Shown here one piece after another: positions 15,304-25,276 of a stretch of DNA of 64,000 nucleotides. The position numbers and the translations under genes were made by a program. Position 1 is the stretch's first letter, and each line of letters starts with the position of its first letter. This DNA is from an uncultured Acetatifactor sp. Lineage in GTDB: Bacteria > Bacillota > Clostridia > Lachnospirales > Lachnospiraceae. Where the stretch lies: NCBI GenBank assembly GCA_910585805.1, contig CAJUFB010000015.1, positions 4,538-68,537 on the forward strand. Reading direction: 5' to 3'. A model generated the notes under the pieces. That model worked only from the letters and a program-made list of their open reading frames with translations, was not told where the DNA came from and did no database searches.

Positions 15304-16866
15304 ATGTACAGTACGGTTTTATCCGGGGCGCTTCACGGTGTCACGGCATATCTTGTATCTGTGGAGGTGGACATTGCCAACGGACTTCCGGCCTTTTTGA
15401 TGGTGGGCTCTCTGAGCACGGAAGTCCGGGAATCCAGGGAGAGGGTGACGGTGGCCCTGAAAAATGTGGGCCTGAATCTGCCGCCAAAACGTATCACCGT
15501 CAACTTATCGCCGGCAGACCGAAGAAAAGAAGGAACTGCTTTTGATCTTCCCATCGCGGTGGGAGTGCTGGAATCCATGGGCATGATCCCAAAGGGAAGC
15601 GCGGAGAGCATTTTGTTTCTGGGAGAGCTGGGGCTGGACGGCGAGCTGAAAAAGGCAAAGGGGGTATTGCCTGTCGTGCAGGCGGCAGCGGCGGGCGGTA
15701 TCCGGCAGTGCATTGTCCCGAAGGCGAATGCAAAGGAGGCGGCAGTGGTGCCTGGGGTGACGGTCCGGGAGGCGGCAAATATCCTGGATATCCTGCACTA
15801 TCTGATGGCGGGACAGGATGAGCGGCAGGATATTCTCCGGGTGATCTCCGTGGATACAGACAGCCTGTTCAGGGAAGCGGCCCATGGATTTTCCGGAGGC
15901 CGCCTCAGGTATGATTTCAGCGAAGTGACAGGACAGGAGAGCGCCAGAAGGGCGGCGGAGATCGCGGCGGCAGGATTTCACAACCTTCTGATGGTGGGAC
16001 CGCCGGGGGCGGGGAAATCCATGATCGCAAAGCGGATTCCGGGGATACTGCCGCCGCTGACTCTGGAGGAAAGCCTGGAGGTGACAGCTGTAGTCAGCGT
16101 GGCGGGACTGATGGAGGAAGGGGAAGCCCTGGTGACGGAGCGTCCCTACAGAAGTCCTCATCATACCATTTCTCAGGCCGCTCTGATCGGGGGAAGCGCC
16201 GTTCCCAGACCGGGCGTGATATCCCTTGCCCACAGAGGCGTGCTTTTCCTGGATGAGCTGCCGGAATTCCAGAGGGCAGCCCTGGATGCGCTGCGCCAGC
16301 CCCTGGAAGACAGAAGCGTGAATATCTCACGGATAAACGGCAATGTCACCTATCCCAGTGATTTCATGCTGGTCTGTGCCATGAATCCCTGTCCCTGCGG
16401 CTACTATCCGGATACAAACCGCTGCCGCTGCTCAAGGACACAGGTGGGAAAATACATGGGGAAGATTTCCGGTCCGGTCCTGGACAGGATAGATCTGTGT
16501 GTAGAGTTACAGCCCGTGGACTACGCCAGTCTTCAGGCGGGGAAAAAGGGAGAGAGCAGCGCGGATATCCGTAAGCGGGTGGAGCAGGCCAGGCAGATCC
16601 AGAAAGAACGTTTTGCAGGTACCGGATATCGGTTTAACGGAGACATCGAGACGGCTGCGATGGAGAAATATTGCGGGCTGCAGCCGGAGGAGAAGAAGTG
16701 TATGGAGCGGCTTTACCATTCTCTTCAGCTCAGCGCAAGGGCATATCACCGCATCCTGAGGGTTGCAAGGACCATAGCCGATCTGGACGGCGCGGAGCAG
16801 ATCGATACCGGCCATCTGATGGAAGCCGCCTTTTACAGACCTTCCCAGGAGTATTGGGGACATTGA
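15304..16866 (+). CDS. comM: YifB/ComM-family Mg-chelatase-like AAA ATPase
   Basis: A 520-residue AAA+ protein of the YifB/ComM family. ComM is a hexameric helicase that promotes branch migration during natural transformation. The N-terminal ChlI-like domain (YSTVLSGALHGVTAYLVSVE, VRESRERVTVALKN, KRITVNLSPADRRKEGTAFD) is diagnostic. It is followed by Walker A GPPGAGKSM (about residues 234-242), sensor/Walker B LFLDELPEF, the cysteine cluster AMNPCPCGYYPDTNRCRC and a C-terminal Mg-chelatase domain. ATG 15304 is preferred to the upstream ATG at 15262 because GAGGAGG lies 6 bases before it. dprA follows, which supports a DNA-uptake role; the comM-dprA pair is common. Confidence 0.92.
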   Translation: MYSTVLSGALHGVTAYLVSVEVDIANGLPAFLMVGSLSTEVRESRERVTVALKNVGLNLPPKRITVNLSPADRRKEGTAFDLPIAVGVLESMGMIPKGSAESILFLGELGLDGELKKAKGVLPVVQAAAAGGIRQCIVPKANAKEAAVVPGVTVREAANILDILHYLMAGQDERQDILRVISVDTDSLFREAAHGFSGGRLRYDFSEVTGQESARRAAEIAAAGFHNLLMVGPPGAGKSMIAKRIPGILPPLTLEESLEVTAVVSVAGLMEEGEALVTERPYRSPHHTISQAALIGGSAVPRPGVISLAHRGVLFLDELPEFQRAALDALRQPLEDRSVNISRINGNVTYPSDFMLVCAMNPCPCGYYPDTNRCRCSRTQVGKYMGKISGPVLDRIDLCVELQPVDYASLQAGKKGESSADIRKRVEQARQIQKERFAGTGYRFNGDIETAAMEKYCGLQPEEKKCMERLYHSLQLSARAYHRILRVARTIADLDGAEQIDTGHLMEAAFYRPSQEYWGH

Positions 16867-17045
16867 GTGAATCAGGGATGGAAAGAGACAGGAAACAGTT
16901 TAAATAAGATGCGGTTGTAGTAAAATGATATGGTGCCTGTACAGTATGCTGTCGAAAGCAGGCGCGGATTCCTGCTGTCGAAGGCGGCGCGAAGGGAAGC
17001 GTCTTACAGCTTTTGTTACGGGCAGGAGCGGACGAGGAGACGGAT

Positions 17046-18236
17046 ATGGATCAGGAAAAATGGAAGGAAAGAGAAAAAATGTATGCCTGCTGGCTGTGCA
17101 ATTTCCCCAACATTGGAAATGCGCAGCTCCACAGGCTCACGGAAAGCTGCGGGGGAGCGGAGGGCGCCTACCATGCCGGTAAGGAACAGTGGGGGCGGAT
17201 ACTCACGCCCGGTCAGGTGGAAGCCCTGAGTGAGTACACGGGGAAATGGCCTCCGGAAGCAAAATACCGGGAAATGCGGGAAGAAGGGATCGAACTGTTG
17301 ACGATCCGGGATCAGGATTACCCGGAACGGCTGAGGAACATACCGGATGCCCCATACTGCCTGTTTGTCCGGGGGAGGCTGCCTGCGGAAGACAGCCTTG
17401 CTGTGGCAGTCATCGGAGCCAGGGAATGCTCGGAATACGGTAGATATGTGGCCAGGGAACTGGGGACTGTACTGGGGAGGCATGGTGTGACAGTGGTCAG
17501 CGGCATGGCAAAAGGCATAGACGGCATCAGCCAGGAGGCTGCTCTGGAAGGAGGAGGGACCTCGTTGGGCGTCCTGGGCTCTGGCGTGGATATCTGCTAT
17601 CCCGCCCGGAACAGGGGACTTTACAGGCGTCTGACAGAGGGCGGGGCGGTGCTGTCCACCTATCCGCTGGGCACACCTGCCCTTCCCCGGAATTTCCCGC
17701 CCAGAAACCGGATTGTCAGCGGATTGGCCGATGCGGTGGTGGTGATAGAGGCAAGGGTCCGAAGCGGTACCCTGATTACAGTGGATATGGCTCTGGAACA
17801 GGGGAGGGAGGTGTATGTGGTGCCGGGACGGCTGACGGACAGGCTCAGCGACGGCTGTAACCGTCTGATAAAACAGGGGGCGGAGGTGTGTCTGAGTCCG
17901 GAGAGTTTTTACCAGGAGATCCTGCAGCTGAGGGAGAATAAAAAAGAAAGCAGGATAAAGCCCAAAAGAAAGAAAACGCAGGCGGAGGAGCCGCGCCTGG
18001 CAGAGAGCGCGGAAAGGCCGGAGGATGATCGGGTAATGGGGCTGCCCGAAGAACTTCAGACGGTTTACCGTGCAATTGATTTTTACCCGAAGACGGCGGA
18101 GGAGATCGGTATGGCGCTGCCGGAACCGTACCGGGGACAGATGATCCCATACCTGATGCGGCTTTGTATGGAAGAGCTGATCATTCAGGTCAGCCCGGGA
18201 CATTTCTGCCGCAGGGGAGAGAGGCCAGGTTCCTGA
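17046..18236 (+). CDS. dprA: DNA-processing protein DprA
   Basis: A 396-residue DprA (Smf) protein, which loads RecA onto incoming single-stranded DNA. Residues about 1-75 are a SAM/HhH-like N-terminal region. The Rossmann-like core follows, with VAVIGARECSEYG, VVSGMAKGIDGISQEAAL, TSLGVLGSGVDICYPARN, NFPPRNRIVSGLADAVVVIE and SGTLITVDMALEQGREVYVVPG. The C-terminal 60 residues form the winged-helix DML1-like domain (TAEEIGMALPEPYRGQMIPYLMRLCMEELI). ATG 17046 is chosen with GAGGAG 6 bases upstream. A lysine-rich stretch (about residues 300-325) joins core and C-terminus. It lies 179 bases after comM. Confidence 0.93.
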   Translation: MDQEKWKEREKMYACWLCNFPNIGNAQLHRLTESCGGAEGAYHAGKEQWGRILTPGQVEALSEYTGKWPPEAKYREMREEGIELLTIRDQDYPERLRNIPDAPYCLFVRGRLPAEDSLAVAVIGARECSEYGRYVARELGTVLGRHGVTVVSGMAKGIDGISQEAALEGGGTSLGVLGSGVDICYPARNRGLYRRLTEGGAVLSTYPLGTPALPRNFPPRNRIVSGLADAVVVIEARVRSGTLITVDMALEQGREVYVVPGRLTDRLSDGCNRLIKQGAEVCLSPESFYQEILQLRENKKESRIKPKRKKTQAEEPRLAESAERPEDDRVMGLPEELQTVYRAIDFYPKTAEEIGMALPEPYRGQMIPYLMRLCMEELIIQVSPGHFCRRGERPGS

Positions 18237-18332
18237 GGATCATCATATCCGGGCCGCGGCGGGCATTCTGTTGCTGTGAATCTGCGGCGCAACTCATATT
18301 TTGACTGAAAAGAAACGGAATTTTATTTTGTG

Positions 18333-18362
18333 CTGACACAGGCTTCCTGGCTGTGCTATACT
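18333..18362 (+). promoter_or_regulatory. Candidate sigma-A promoter for ispG-polC
   Basis: CTGACA (18333-18338), an 18-base spacer and TATACT (18357-18362). The start would be near 18369, giving a leader of about 185 bases. GACTG...GCCGG/CCGGC..CAGTC (18411-18440) can form a hairpin in that leader. Confidence 0.55.
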
Positions 18363-18552
18363 TGTATGCATGAAGATCAGAATGCCGGATCCTGAGTGTG
18401 GTTTGACAGACTGCGGGCCGGGCCATATCCGGCAGTCCTGGCGGTACATGGTGCGCGGATGCCGGACGCAGAGAAAATCACGGCTGATCTGGCAGCTGCC
18501 CGTACGGTGGGGAAAGTGGTCCGGAGCCGGCAGAAATTCAGAGAGGTATACA

Positions 18553-19605
18553 ATGCACAGAGAGAATACGAAAATAATACGGATCGGGGACAGAAAGATC
18601 GGCGGAGGCAATCCCGTCCTGATCCAGTCCATGACAAACACAAAGACCCAGGATGTGGCGGCCACGGTGGCGCAGATACTGGAACTGGAGCGCGCAGGCT
18701 GTGAGATCATCCGCTGCACTGTGCCGGATATGGAGGCGGCAGCGGCGCTTTCGGAGATAAAGAAGCAGATCCATATCCCGCTGGTTGCGGACATCCATTT
18801 TGACTACAGGATGGCAATCGCCGCCATGGAGCACGGGGCCGATAAGATACGCATCAATCCCGGCAATATCGGCGGGCCTGATAAGGTAAAGGCGGTGGCG
18901 GAGGTGGCTGCAGAGAGGGGCATTCCCATTCGTGTGGGGGTCAACGGCGGTTCCCTGGAAAAGCGTCTGATAGAAAAGTACGGCGGCGTGACTGCGGAAG
19001 GCATCGTGGAGAGCGCGTTGGATAAAGTGCACATGATGGAAGAAGCGGGTTTTTTCAATCTGGTTATCAGCATAAAATCTTCCGATGTGCTCATGTGTGT
19101 GAAGGCCCATGAACTGCTGGCAGAGAGGACGGCATATCCCCTTCATGTGGGGATTACGGAAGCCGGTACGGTACAGAGCGGGAATATCAAATCCGCCATT
19201 GGCCTGGGGCTGATTCTGAACCAGGGGATCGGCGATACTCTCCGGGTATCCCTCACCGGGAACCCGGTGGAGGAAATCAAGTCGGCAAAGCTGATCCTGC
19301 GCACTCTGGGGCTGCGCAGAGGCGGTATCGAGGTAGTGTCCTGTCCTACCTGCGGCCGGACCAGGATTGACCTGATCGGGCTGGCAGAGAAGGTGGAAAA
19401 AATGGTTGAAGATTATCCCCTGGATATTAAGGTGGCCGTGATGGGCTGCGCGGTGAACGGGCCGGGAGAAGCCAGGGAAGCGGAACTGGGCATAGCCGGC
19501 GGCCAGGGAGAGGGACTTTTGTTTAAAAAAGGAGAAATCCTCCGCAAGGTGCCGGAGGAGCAGCTGTTGGATGCGTTAAAGAAAGAGTTGGAACACTGGA
19601 AATGA
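18553..19605 (+). CDS. ispG: 4-hydroxy-3-methylbut-2-enyl diphosphate synthase (IspG/GcpE)
   Basis: A 350-residue [4Fe-4S] enzyme of the methylerythritol phosphate isoprenoid pathway; it converts MEcPP to HMBPP. The N-terminal TIM-barrel motifs PVLIQSMTNTKTQD, ADIHFDYRMA and RINPGNIG are clear. The cluster cysteines are in SCPTCGRT and VMGCAVNGPGEA. ATG 18553 follows GAGAGG and starts with the usual IspG opening; the in-frame open stretch back to 18370 lacks family similarity and would begin only 8 bases after the -10, so it is rejected. Its stop overlaps the polC start, and ispG-polC linkage is common in Clostridia. Confidence 0.95.
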   Translation: MHRENTKIIRIGDRKIGGGNPVLIQSMTNTKTQDVAATVAQILELERAGCEIIRCTVPDMEAAAALSEIKKQIHIPLVADIHFDYRMAIAAMEHGADKIRINPGNIGGPDKVKAVAEVAAERGIPIRVGVNGGSLEKRLIEKYGGVTAEGIVESALDKVHMMEEAGFFNLVISIKSSDVLMCVKAHELLAERTAYPLHVGITEAGTVQSGNIKSAIGLGLILNQGIGDTLRVSLTGNPVEEIKSAKLILRTLGLRRGGIEVVSCPTCGRTRIDLIGLAEKVEKMVEDYPLDIKVAVMGCAVNGPGEAREAELGIAGGQGEGLLFKKGEILRKVPEEQLLDALKKELEHWK

Positions 19606-22600
19606 TGATGAAGGCAAAATCGTTTTTTGAAGTATTTCCCACATTGGACATAAAAGGAACCCTCCATGACAAGCTGGAACAGACACAGGTGGAGAGGGTG
19701 GCTGCCACAAAGCAGAGGGACAGGCTTACAGTCTATCTGTACAGCACCAGGCTGATCGTGAAAGAAGATATCTGGGCTGCGGAGAAGGAGATCAAAACGC
19801 AGCTGTTTCCCCATGCGGCGATGACGGTGAGGATCCGGGAACGGTTTGAACTTTCTTCGCAATATACGCCGGAAAATCTGATGGAAGCCTACAGGGAGAG
19901 CATCCTCGCAGAACTTTTGAATTACAGTCATGTGGAGTACAATGCCTTTCGCACGGCGGAGATTTCCTATCCGGAGGCCGGCGGGGTGGAACTTACTCTG
20001 GAGGATACCATACCCAACAGAGGGAAGGAAGCGGAACTGGTCCGGGTACTGGAGAAGATCCTGGTGGAACGCTGCGGTCTGAATACGGGGGTGACGGTTG
20101 TCTATCGGGAGGCCGGTCCCCGCAAGTATACCGGAGATGATGAACTGAAGATTCAGATGCGGGTGAACGAGATCTGCCTGCGGGCCAGGCTGGATACCGT
20201 ATATGCGGAGAGCGGGAGCGGAAATGGCGGTGTCCGGGACAAGGGGAAAGCAGCGTCCGGAGCGTTGCAGGATAGTGGGGAAAACGGCCGCGGCGCAGGA
20301 TACGGCGGCTCTCAGCGCGGCGCCGGGGCAGCGCAGCCCGGCAGGAATGCCGCAGGCGACAGGAACCAGGGAATGGCATCCGGTGCAGGCAATGACTGGA
20401 ACAACGGAGTGCCGGTTGGAGGAAACGGCCGGAATGACGGAAATGTTCCGGGGGCGGGCCAGGCTTTGGGCAGAAGCGGCGCGTCCGGTGGAAATACATC
20501 TCAGGGAGGTACGACACGCCAGGGAGGAGAGAGCGGTTTCGGCCGTTCCGGAGGCTTCCAGCGCAAGGGGGATTTCAAGCGCGGCGAATTTCGGAGAAAC
20601 GGCGATTACGGCCGTACCCTGAAGCAGTCCGATGACCCGGATGTCCTGTACGGAAGGGATTTCGAGGAGGAAGCCATTCCCATCGAGGATATCATCGGTG
20701 AGATGGGCGAGGTGACCATCCGCGGGAAGGTTTTGAAGACAGACAGCAGGCAGATCAGAAATGAACGGACTATCGTAATGTTTGACGTGACGGATTTTAC
20801 CGATACTATGACGGTGAAGCTGTTTACGAAAAATGAGTTCGTGAAAGAACTGCTGGGCGGCCTGAAACCCGGTACCTTTGTAAAGATCAAGGGTGTGGCC
20901 ACACTGGATAAATTCGATCATGAACTGACCATCGGTTCCCTTACCGGAATCCGGAAGATTCAGGATTTTACCACCGTGCGTGTGGACAGGGCGCTGCACA
21001 AACGCGTGGAGCTGCATTGTCATACGAAGATGAGCGACTTTGACGGGGTGTCCGAGGCCAGGGATATCGTAAAGCGGGCTTACAAATGGGACCATCGCGC
21101 CATCGCCATCACGGATCACGGTGTAGTACAGGGATTTACGGATGCCTTTCATGTATGGCAGGACCTGTGGAAGGCGGAGAAGGACAGATGCAGGGAAGCG
21201 GGAGAGACACCGGACCGCCAGGAATTTTTTAAGATCATCTACGGAGTAGAGGCCTACCTGGTGGACGACCTGAAAGAAATCGTCACCGGGAATAAAGGAC
21301 AGAGCCTGGACGGCGACTATGTGGTGTTTGACATTGAGACCACAGGCTTTTCGCCGGTGAATAACCGCATCATAGAGATCGGCGCGGTGAAGGTCAGCGG
21401 CGGAAAGGTGACGGATCGTTTTTCCGCTTTTGTCAATCCCCAGGTGCCTGTTCCCTTTGAGATAGAAAAACTCACCGGTATCCGGGATGATATGGTGATG
21501 GATGCCCCGCTGATAGACGAGGTGCTGCCCCGGTTTCTGGAATTCTGTGGAGGCTGTGTTCTGGTTGCCCACAATGCGGGCTTTGACATGAGTTTTATCC
21601 TGGAAAATGCAAGGAGACAGGGGATTCCGTTTACGGTATATACAGGGGCGGCTGAGAATGCGGATAAAGACGGCAATACAGCAAAAAGCAGCTCGGAAAA
21701 GGTGAAATCTGTTTCCGGTGAAAACGCAGCTGAGGCCGGAGACGGTACTGTAGCGGAAGCAATGGGGGAAGGAGAAAACGATCCTGACGCAGCCGCCTTT
21801 ATTGAGAAGACAGAATGTACTTACGTGGATACGGTTGGTATTTCCAGGGTGCTTCTTCCGGATCAGGCAAAGCACACGTTGGATGCCGTGGCGAAGAAGC
21901 TGAATATTTCTCTGGAGAATCATCACCGGGCGGTGGATGATGCGGAATGCACGGCGTGGATCTTCCTGAAACTGATTCAGATGCTGAAGGAACGGGAGAT
22001 TTACGATCTGACACAGCTTAATGCCCTGGGAGCCGCCAGCGCGGACCTGGTGAAGAAGCTGCCCACTTACCATGCCATCATTCTGGCGAAAAACGATCTG
22101 GGGCGTATCAATCTGTACAAGCTGGTGACGGAATCCCACCTGACCTATTACGCCGGCAGACATCCAAGGATTCCCAAGAGCCTGGTGATGAAGTACAGAG
22201 ACGGGCTGATTCTGGGCAGCGCCTGTGAGGCGGGAGAGCTGTACCGGGCCATTCTGGACGAACAGAGCGAGATGCAGATCGCCAGGATCGTGAATTTTTA
22301 CGATTATCTGGAGATTCAGCCCTCCGGAAACAACAAGTTCATGATTGCTTCGGAGAGGATCCGCAGTGTTCAGTCCATGGAGGATATACTGAATATCAAC
22401 CGCCGCATTGTAAAGCTGGGAGAGGAATTTCATAAGCCTGTGGTGGGAACCTGCGACGTGCATTTCCTGGACCCGGAGGATGAGGTTTACAGGCGCATCA
22501 TCATGGCGGGACGGGGGTTTGAGGATGCGGATGACCAGGCGCCGCTGTTTTTGCATACCACAGATGAAATGCTGGAGGAATTCGACTACCTGGGAAGCGA

Positions 22601-24608
22601 TAAGGCATTCGAGATTGTGGTGACAAACACCAATAAGATCGCGGATATGATCGAATCCATTGACCCTGTACGGCCGGACAAATGTGCCCCGGTCATCGAG
22701 GACAGCGACAAGACGCTGACCAAGATCTGCTATGACAAGGCACATGAGATCTACGGGCCCAACCTTCCCCGGATCGTGGAAAAACGTCTTGAAAAGGAAC
22801 TCCATTCCATTATCACAAACGGTTTTGCGGTTATGTACATCATAGCCCAGAAGCTGGTGTGGAAGTCGGTGGAGGACGGCTATCTGGTGGGATCCAGAGG
22901 GAGCGTGGGAAGCTCCTTTGTGGCCACCATGGCGGGCATTACGGAGATCAATCCCTTAAGTCCTCACTATTACTGCAGCCAATGCCATTATGTGGATTTT
23001 GAGAGCGAGGACGTGAAGACTTATGCCGGTAAGGCGGGAGTGGATATGCCGGATAAGGTATGCCCTGACTGCGGGGCGCCGCTGCACAAGGACGGATTTG
23101 ACATACCCTTCGAGACCTTCCTGGGCTTCAAGGGGGACAAGGAGCCTGATATCGACCTGAACTTTTCGGGCGAGTATCAGTCCAAGGCTCATAAATATAC
23201 GGAGGTGATCTTCGGCGCCGGGCAGACCTACCGGGCGGGAACCATTGCCACCCTGGCGGACAAGACTGCCTTTGGTTATGTGAAAAATTATTTCGAGGAA
23301 AGGGGAAAGCACAGGCGCAAAAGCGAGATGGAGCGGCTTGCCATGGGAGTTGCAGGCGTACGGCGCAGTACCGGGCAGCATCCCGGCGGCATCGTGGTAC
23401 TGCCCTTTGGGCAGAATATCAATTCCTTCACCCCGGTGCAGCATCCCGCCAACGATATGGAGACGGATATCGTGACCACTCATTTCGATTACCATTCCAT
23501 TGACCATAACCTGCTGAAGCTGGACATTCTCGGGCACGATGATCCCACCATGATCCGTATGCTGCAGGATCTGACAGGTGTGGACCCTTTGACCATTCCG
23601 CTGGACGGGAAAGATGTCATGTCCCTGTTTCAGAATACGGATGCACTGGGGATCACACCTGATCAGATCGGCGGCACAAGACTGGGCATTCTGGGGATTC
23701 CCGAGTTTGGCACAGATTTTGCCATGCAGATGGTGATAGATGCCCAGCCCAGGGCCTTTTCGGACCTGGTGCGTATCTCGGGGCTTTCCCACGGTACGGA
23801 TGTGTGGCTGGGCAATGCCAAGGACCTGATCATGAGCGGCACCGCCACCATTTCCACCGCCATCTGCACCCGTGATGATATCATGACGTATCTGATCCAG
23901 ATGGGAGTGGAATCCAGCCTGGCTTTTACCATTATGGAAAGTGTCAGGAAGGGGAAAGGGCTGAAGGAGGACTGGATCACTGCCATGAAGGAGAATAATG
24001 TCCCCGACTGGTACATTGATTCCTGTAAGAAGATAAAATACATGTTCCCCAAGGCCCATGCCGCTGCCTATGTCATGATGGCCTGGCGGATCGCCTACTG
24101 TAAAGTGAATTACCCACTGGCGTATTACGGAGCTTTTTTCAGCATACGCGCAAAGGCCTTTTCCTATGAGCTGATGTGTCAGGGCAGGGCTCGCCTGGAG
24201 GCTGCCATGGCCGATTATAAGCGGCGCATGGATGCTGCAGCGGACAAGGAGGCAGGGGCGGTGCCTCTTACCAACAGGGAGGAAGCGGCTTACGGAGATA
24301 TGAGAGTGGTGCAGGAGATGTATGCGAGAGGGTACGAGTTTGCTCCTATTGATATCTTTACCGCCCAGTCCCGCTCCTTCCAGATTGTGGGGGATAAGCT
24401 GATGCCCTCCTTAAACAGCATAGAAGGTCTGGGGGACAAGGCTGCGGACGCCATTGTGGAGGCGGTGAAGGACGGTCCGTTTATGTCCAGGGATGATTTC
24501 CGGGAGCGCACCAGGGTGTCCAAGACCATGGTGGATCTGATGGCATCCCTGAATCTGCTGGGAGATTTGCCGGAGTCCAACCAGCTGAGCCTGTTTGATT
24601 TTCAGTGA
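19602..24608 (+). CDS. polC: DNA polymerase III alpha subunit, PolC type, with large Gly-rich insert
   Basis: The replicative polymerase of Firmicutes; 1668 residues against the usual 1430-1460. Order: an N-terminal domain (1-200), a Gly/Arg/Asn-rich low-complexity segment (about 203-343), an OB fold (about 360-465), and the first PHP part (VELHCHTKMSDFDGV, about 470). The DnaQ-like proofreading exonuclease follows (VFDIETTGFSPVNN near 575, HHRAVDDAECTAW), with a second acidic insert (about 684-735). Then comes the PHP remainder (HAIAITDHGV-like and DVHFLDPEDEVYR) and the PolC catalytic core with GSRGSVGSSFVATM, a CxxC-CxxC zinc motif (CSQCHYV, CPDCGAPL), EPDIDLNFSGEYQ and KAHAAAYVMMAWRIAY. 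Both inserts keep the frame and are probably disordered loops. It overlaps ispG by 4 bases. Confidence 0.96.
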   Translation: MMMKAKSFFEVFPTLDIKGTLHDKLEQTQVERVAATKQRDRLTVYLYSTRLIVKEDIWAAEKEIKTQLFPHAAMTVRIRERFELSSQYTPENLMEAYRESILAELLNYSHVEYNAFRTAEISYPEAGGVELTLEDTIPNRGKEAELVRVLEKILVERCGLNTGVTVVYREAGPRKYTGDDELKIQMRVNEICLRARLDTVYAESGSGNGGVRDKGKAASGALQDSGENGRGAGYGGSQRGAGAAQPGRNAAGDRNQGMASGAGNDWNNGVPVGGNGRNDGNVPGAGQALGRSGASGGNTSQGGTTRQGGESGFGRSGGFQRKGDFKRGEFRRNGDYGRTLKQSDDPDVLYGRDFEEEAIPIEDIIGEMGEVTIRGKVLKTDSRQIRNERTIVMFDVTDFTDTMTVKLFTKNEFVKELLGGLKPGTFVKIKGVATLDKFDHELTIGSLTGIRKIQDFTTVRVDRALHKRVELHCHTKMSDFDGVSEARDIVKRAYKWDHRAIAITDHGVVQGFTDAFHVWQDLWKAEKDRCREAGETPDRQEFFKIIYGVEAYLVDDLKEIVTGNKGQSLDGDYVVFDIETTGFSPVNNRIIEIGAVKVSGGKVTDRFSAFVNPQVPVPFEIEKLTGIRDDMVMDAPLIDEVLPRFLEFCGGCVLVAHNAGFDMSFILENARRQGIPFTVYTGAAENADKDGNTAKSSSEKVKSVSGENAAEAGDGTVAEAMGEGENDPDAAAFIEKTECTYVDTVGISRVLLPDQAKHTLDAVAKKLNISLENHHRAVDDAECTAWIFLKLIQMLKEREIYDLTQLNALGAASADLVKKLPTYHAIILAKNDLGRINLYKLVTESHLTYYAGRHPRIPKSLVMKYRDGLILGSACEAGELYRAILDEQSEMQIARIVNFYDYLEIQPSGNNKFMIASERIRSVQSMEDILNINRRIVKLGEEFHKPVVGTCDVHFLDPEDEVYRRIIMAGRGFEDADDQAPLFLHTTDEMLEEFDYLGSDKAFEIVVTNTNKIADMIESIDPVRPDKCAPVIEDSDKTLTKICYDKAHEIYGPNLPRIVEKRLEKELHSIITNGFAVMYIIAQKLVWKSVEDGYLVGSRGSVGSSFVATMAGITEINPLSPHYYCSQCHYVDFESEDVKTYAGKAGVDMPDKVCPDCGAPLHKDGFDIPFETFLGFKGDKEPDIDLNFSGEYQSKAHKYTEVIFGAGQTYRAGTIATLADKTAFGYVKNYFEERGKHRRKSEMERLAMGVAGVRRSTGQHPGGIVVLPFGQNINSFTPVQHPANDMETDIVTTHFDYHSIDHNLLKLDILGHDDPTMIRMLQDLTGVDPLTIPLDGKDVMSLFQNTDALGITPDQIGGTRLGILGIPEFGTDFAMQMVIDAQPRAFSDLVRISGLSHGTDVWLGNAKDLIMSGTATISTAICTRDDIMTYLIQMGVESSLAFTIMESVRKGKGLKEDWITAMKENNVPDWYIDSCKKIKYMFPKAHAAAYVMMAWRIAYCKVNYPLAYYGAFFSIRAKAFSYELMCQGRARLEAAMADYKRRMDAAADKEAGAVPLTNREEAAYGDMRVVQEMYARGYEFAPIDIFTAQSRSFQIVGDKLMPSLNSIEGLGDKAADAIVEAVKDGPFMSRDDFRERTRVSKTMVDLMASLNLLGDLPESNQLSLFDFQ

Positions 24609-24837
24609 GCTTCAGAGAAAAGCATGATCTTCAGACCGGATTGAGGAGTCCGGTTCGGATGTCTTTCGGGGCTTTCAGCGGCGGAACCGTTTCCGCGCAT
24701 GGGGCTGAAGGTCCTGAAAGTGTTCTCTCTGTAAACGGAAGCAGCGATTCTTTGGGGGGCGGAAATTGTCGCATAATTTGCGAAAAATATGGGAAGTGTA
24801 CAAAATTAATAAAATCGAAAAAAATTGAAAAAAGTAC

Positions 24838-24866
24838 TTGCATTTTTTCGAAAAGTGTTGTAGGAT
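24838..24866 (+). promoter_or_regulatory. Promoter for tRNA-Glu
   Basis: TTGCAT (24838-24843), 17 bases, TAGGAT (24861-24866). It is preceded by A-rich sequence (24800-24835) like an UP element. The tRNA begins 42 bases after the -10. Confidence 0.65.
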
Positions 24867-24908
24867 ATAGAAGTACCGCAGATGCGGGACAAAATACAAA
24901 AGCAATAT

Positions 24909-24980
24909 GGCTGATTGGTCAAGCGGTCAAGACGCCGCCCTCTCACGGCGGAAACAGGGGTTCGATTCCCCTATCAGCTG
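24909..24980 (+). tRNA. tRNA-Glu (anticodon CUC)
   Basis: A complete 72-base cloverleaf. The acceptor GGCTGAT pairs with ATCAGCT (terminal G-U) and the discriminator is G. The D arm is GTC/GAC. The anticodon stem CCGCC/GGCGG encloses the loop CTCTCAC, giving anticodon CTC, which reads GAG. The variable loop is short and the T arm is AGGGG-TTCGATT-CCCCT. The 3' CCA is not encoded. A terminator follows. Confidence 0.95.
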
Positions 24981-24986
24981 TTAAAA

Positions 24987-25027
24987 GGACTTTGAGATTT
25001 CGTTTTGGAGATTTCAAAGTTTTTTTA
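24987..25027 (+). terminator. Intrinsic terminator after tRNA-Glu
   Basis: ACTTTGA (24989-24995) pairs with TCAAAGT (25014-25020), followed by TTTTTTATT. Confidence 0.8.
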
Positions 25028-25169
25028 TTCTAAAATGTTGATTTCGGGTTTTTGCTCTGTGTCATTAAGTGATCTTATTTTGAATTCAATATCTTATCTT
25101 GTTTCTCAGGACTGAAATTTTTATTTAAATGCTCTGTTTTTTAATATTTTCGAAATTTTTATAATAATA

Positions 25170-25198
25170 TTGCATACTTTCAAATTATGGTGTATATT
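25170..25198 (+). promoter_or_regulatory. Sigma-A promoter for topA
   Basis: TTGCAT (25170-25175), 17 bases, TATATT (25193-25198). It lies in an AT-rich tract (25030-25200). The predicted start is about 72 bases before the topA ATG. Confidence 0.65.
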
Positions 25199-25276
25199 GT
25201 TTCACGACAGATACTTTATCATGGATGGGGATATGGTATCTGATATGCAATGCAGTGCAAGGTAAGGGGGCTTAGT

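Noticed and set aside
18370..18552. In-frame upstream extension of ispG
   Set aside because: It would begin 8 bases after the -10 box, has no ribosome-binding site and no IspG similarity; the ATG at 18553 fits the family start.
18237..18552. T-box leader upstream of ispG
   Set aside because: GGCGGTAC is present but the T-box specifier/antiterminator consensus (GGGTGGNACCGCG) is not.
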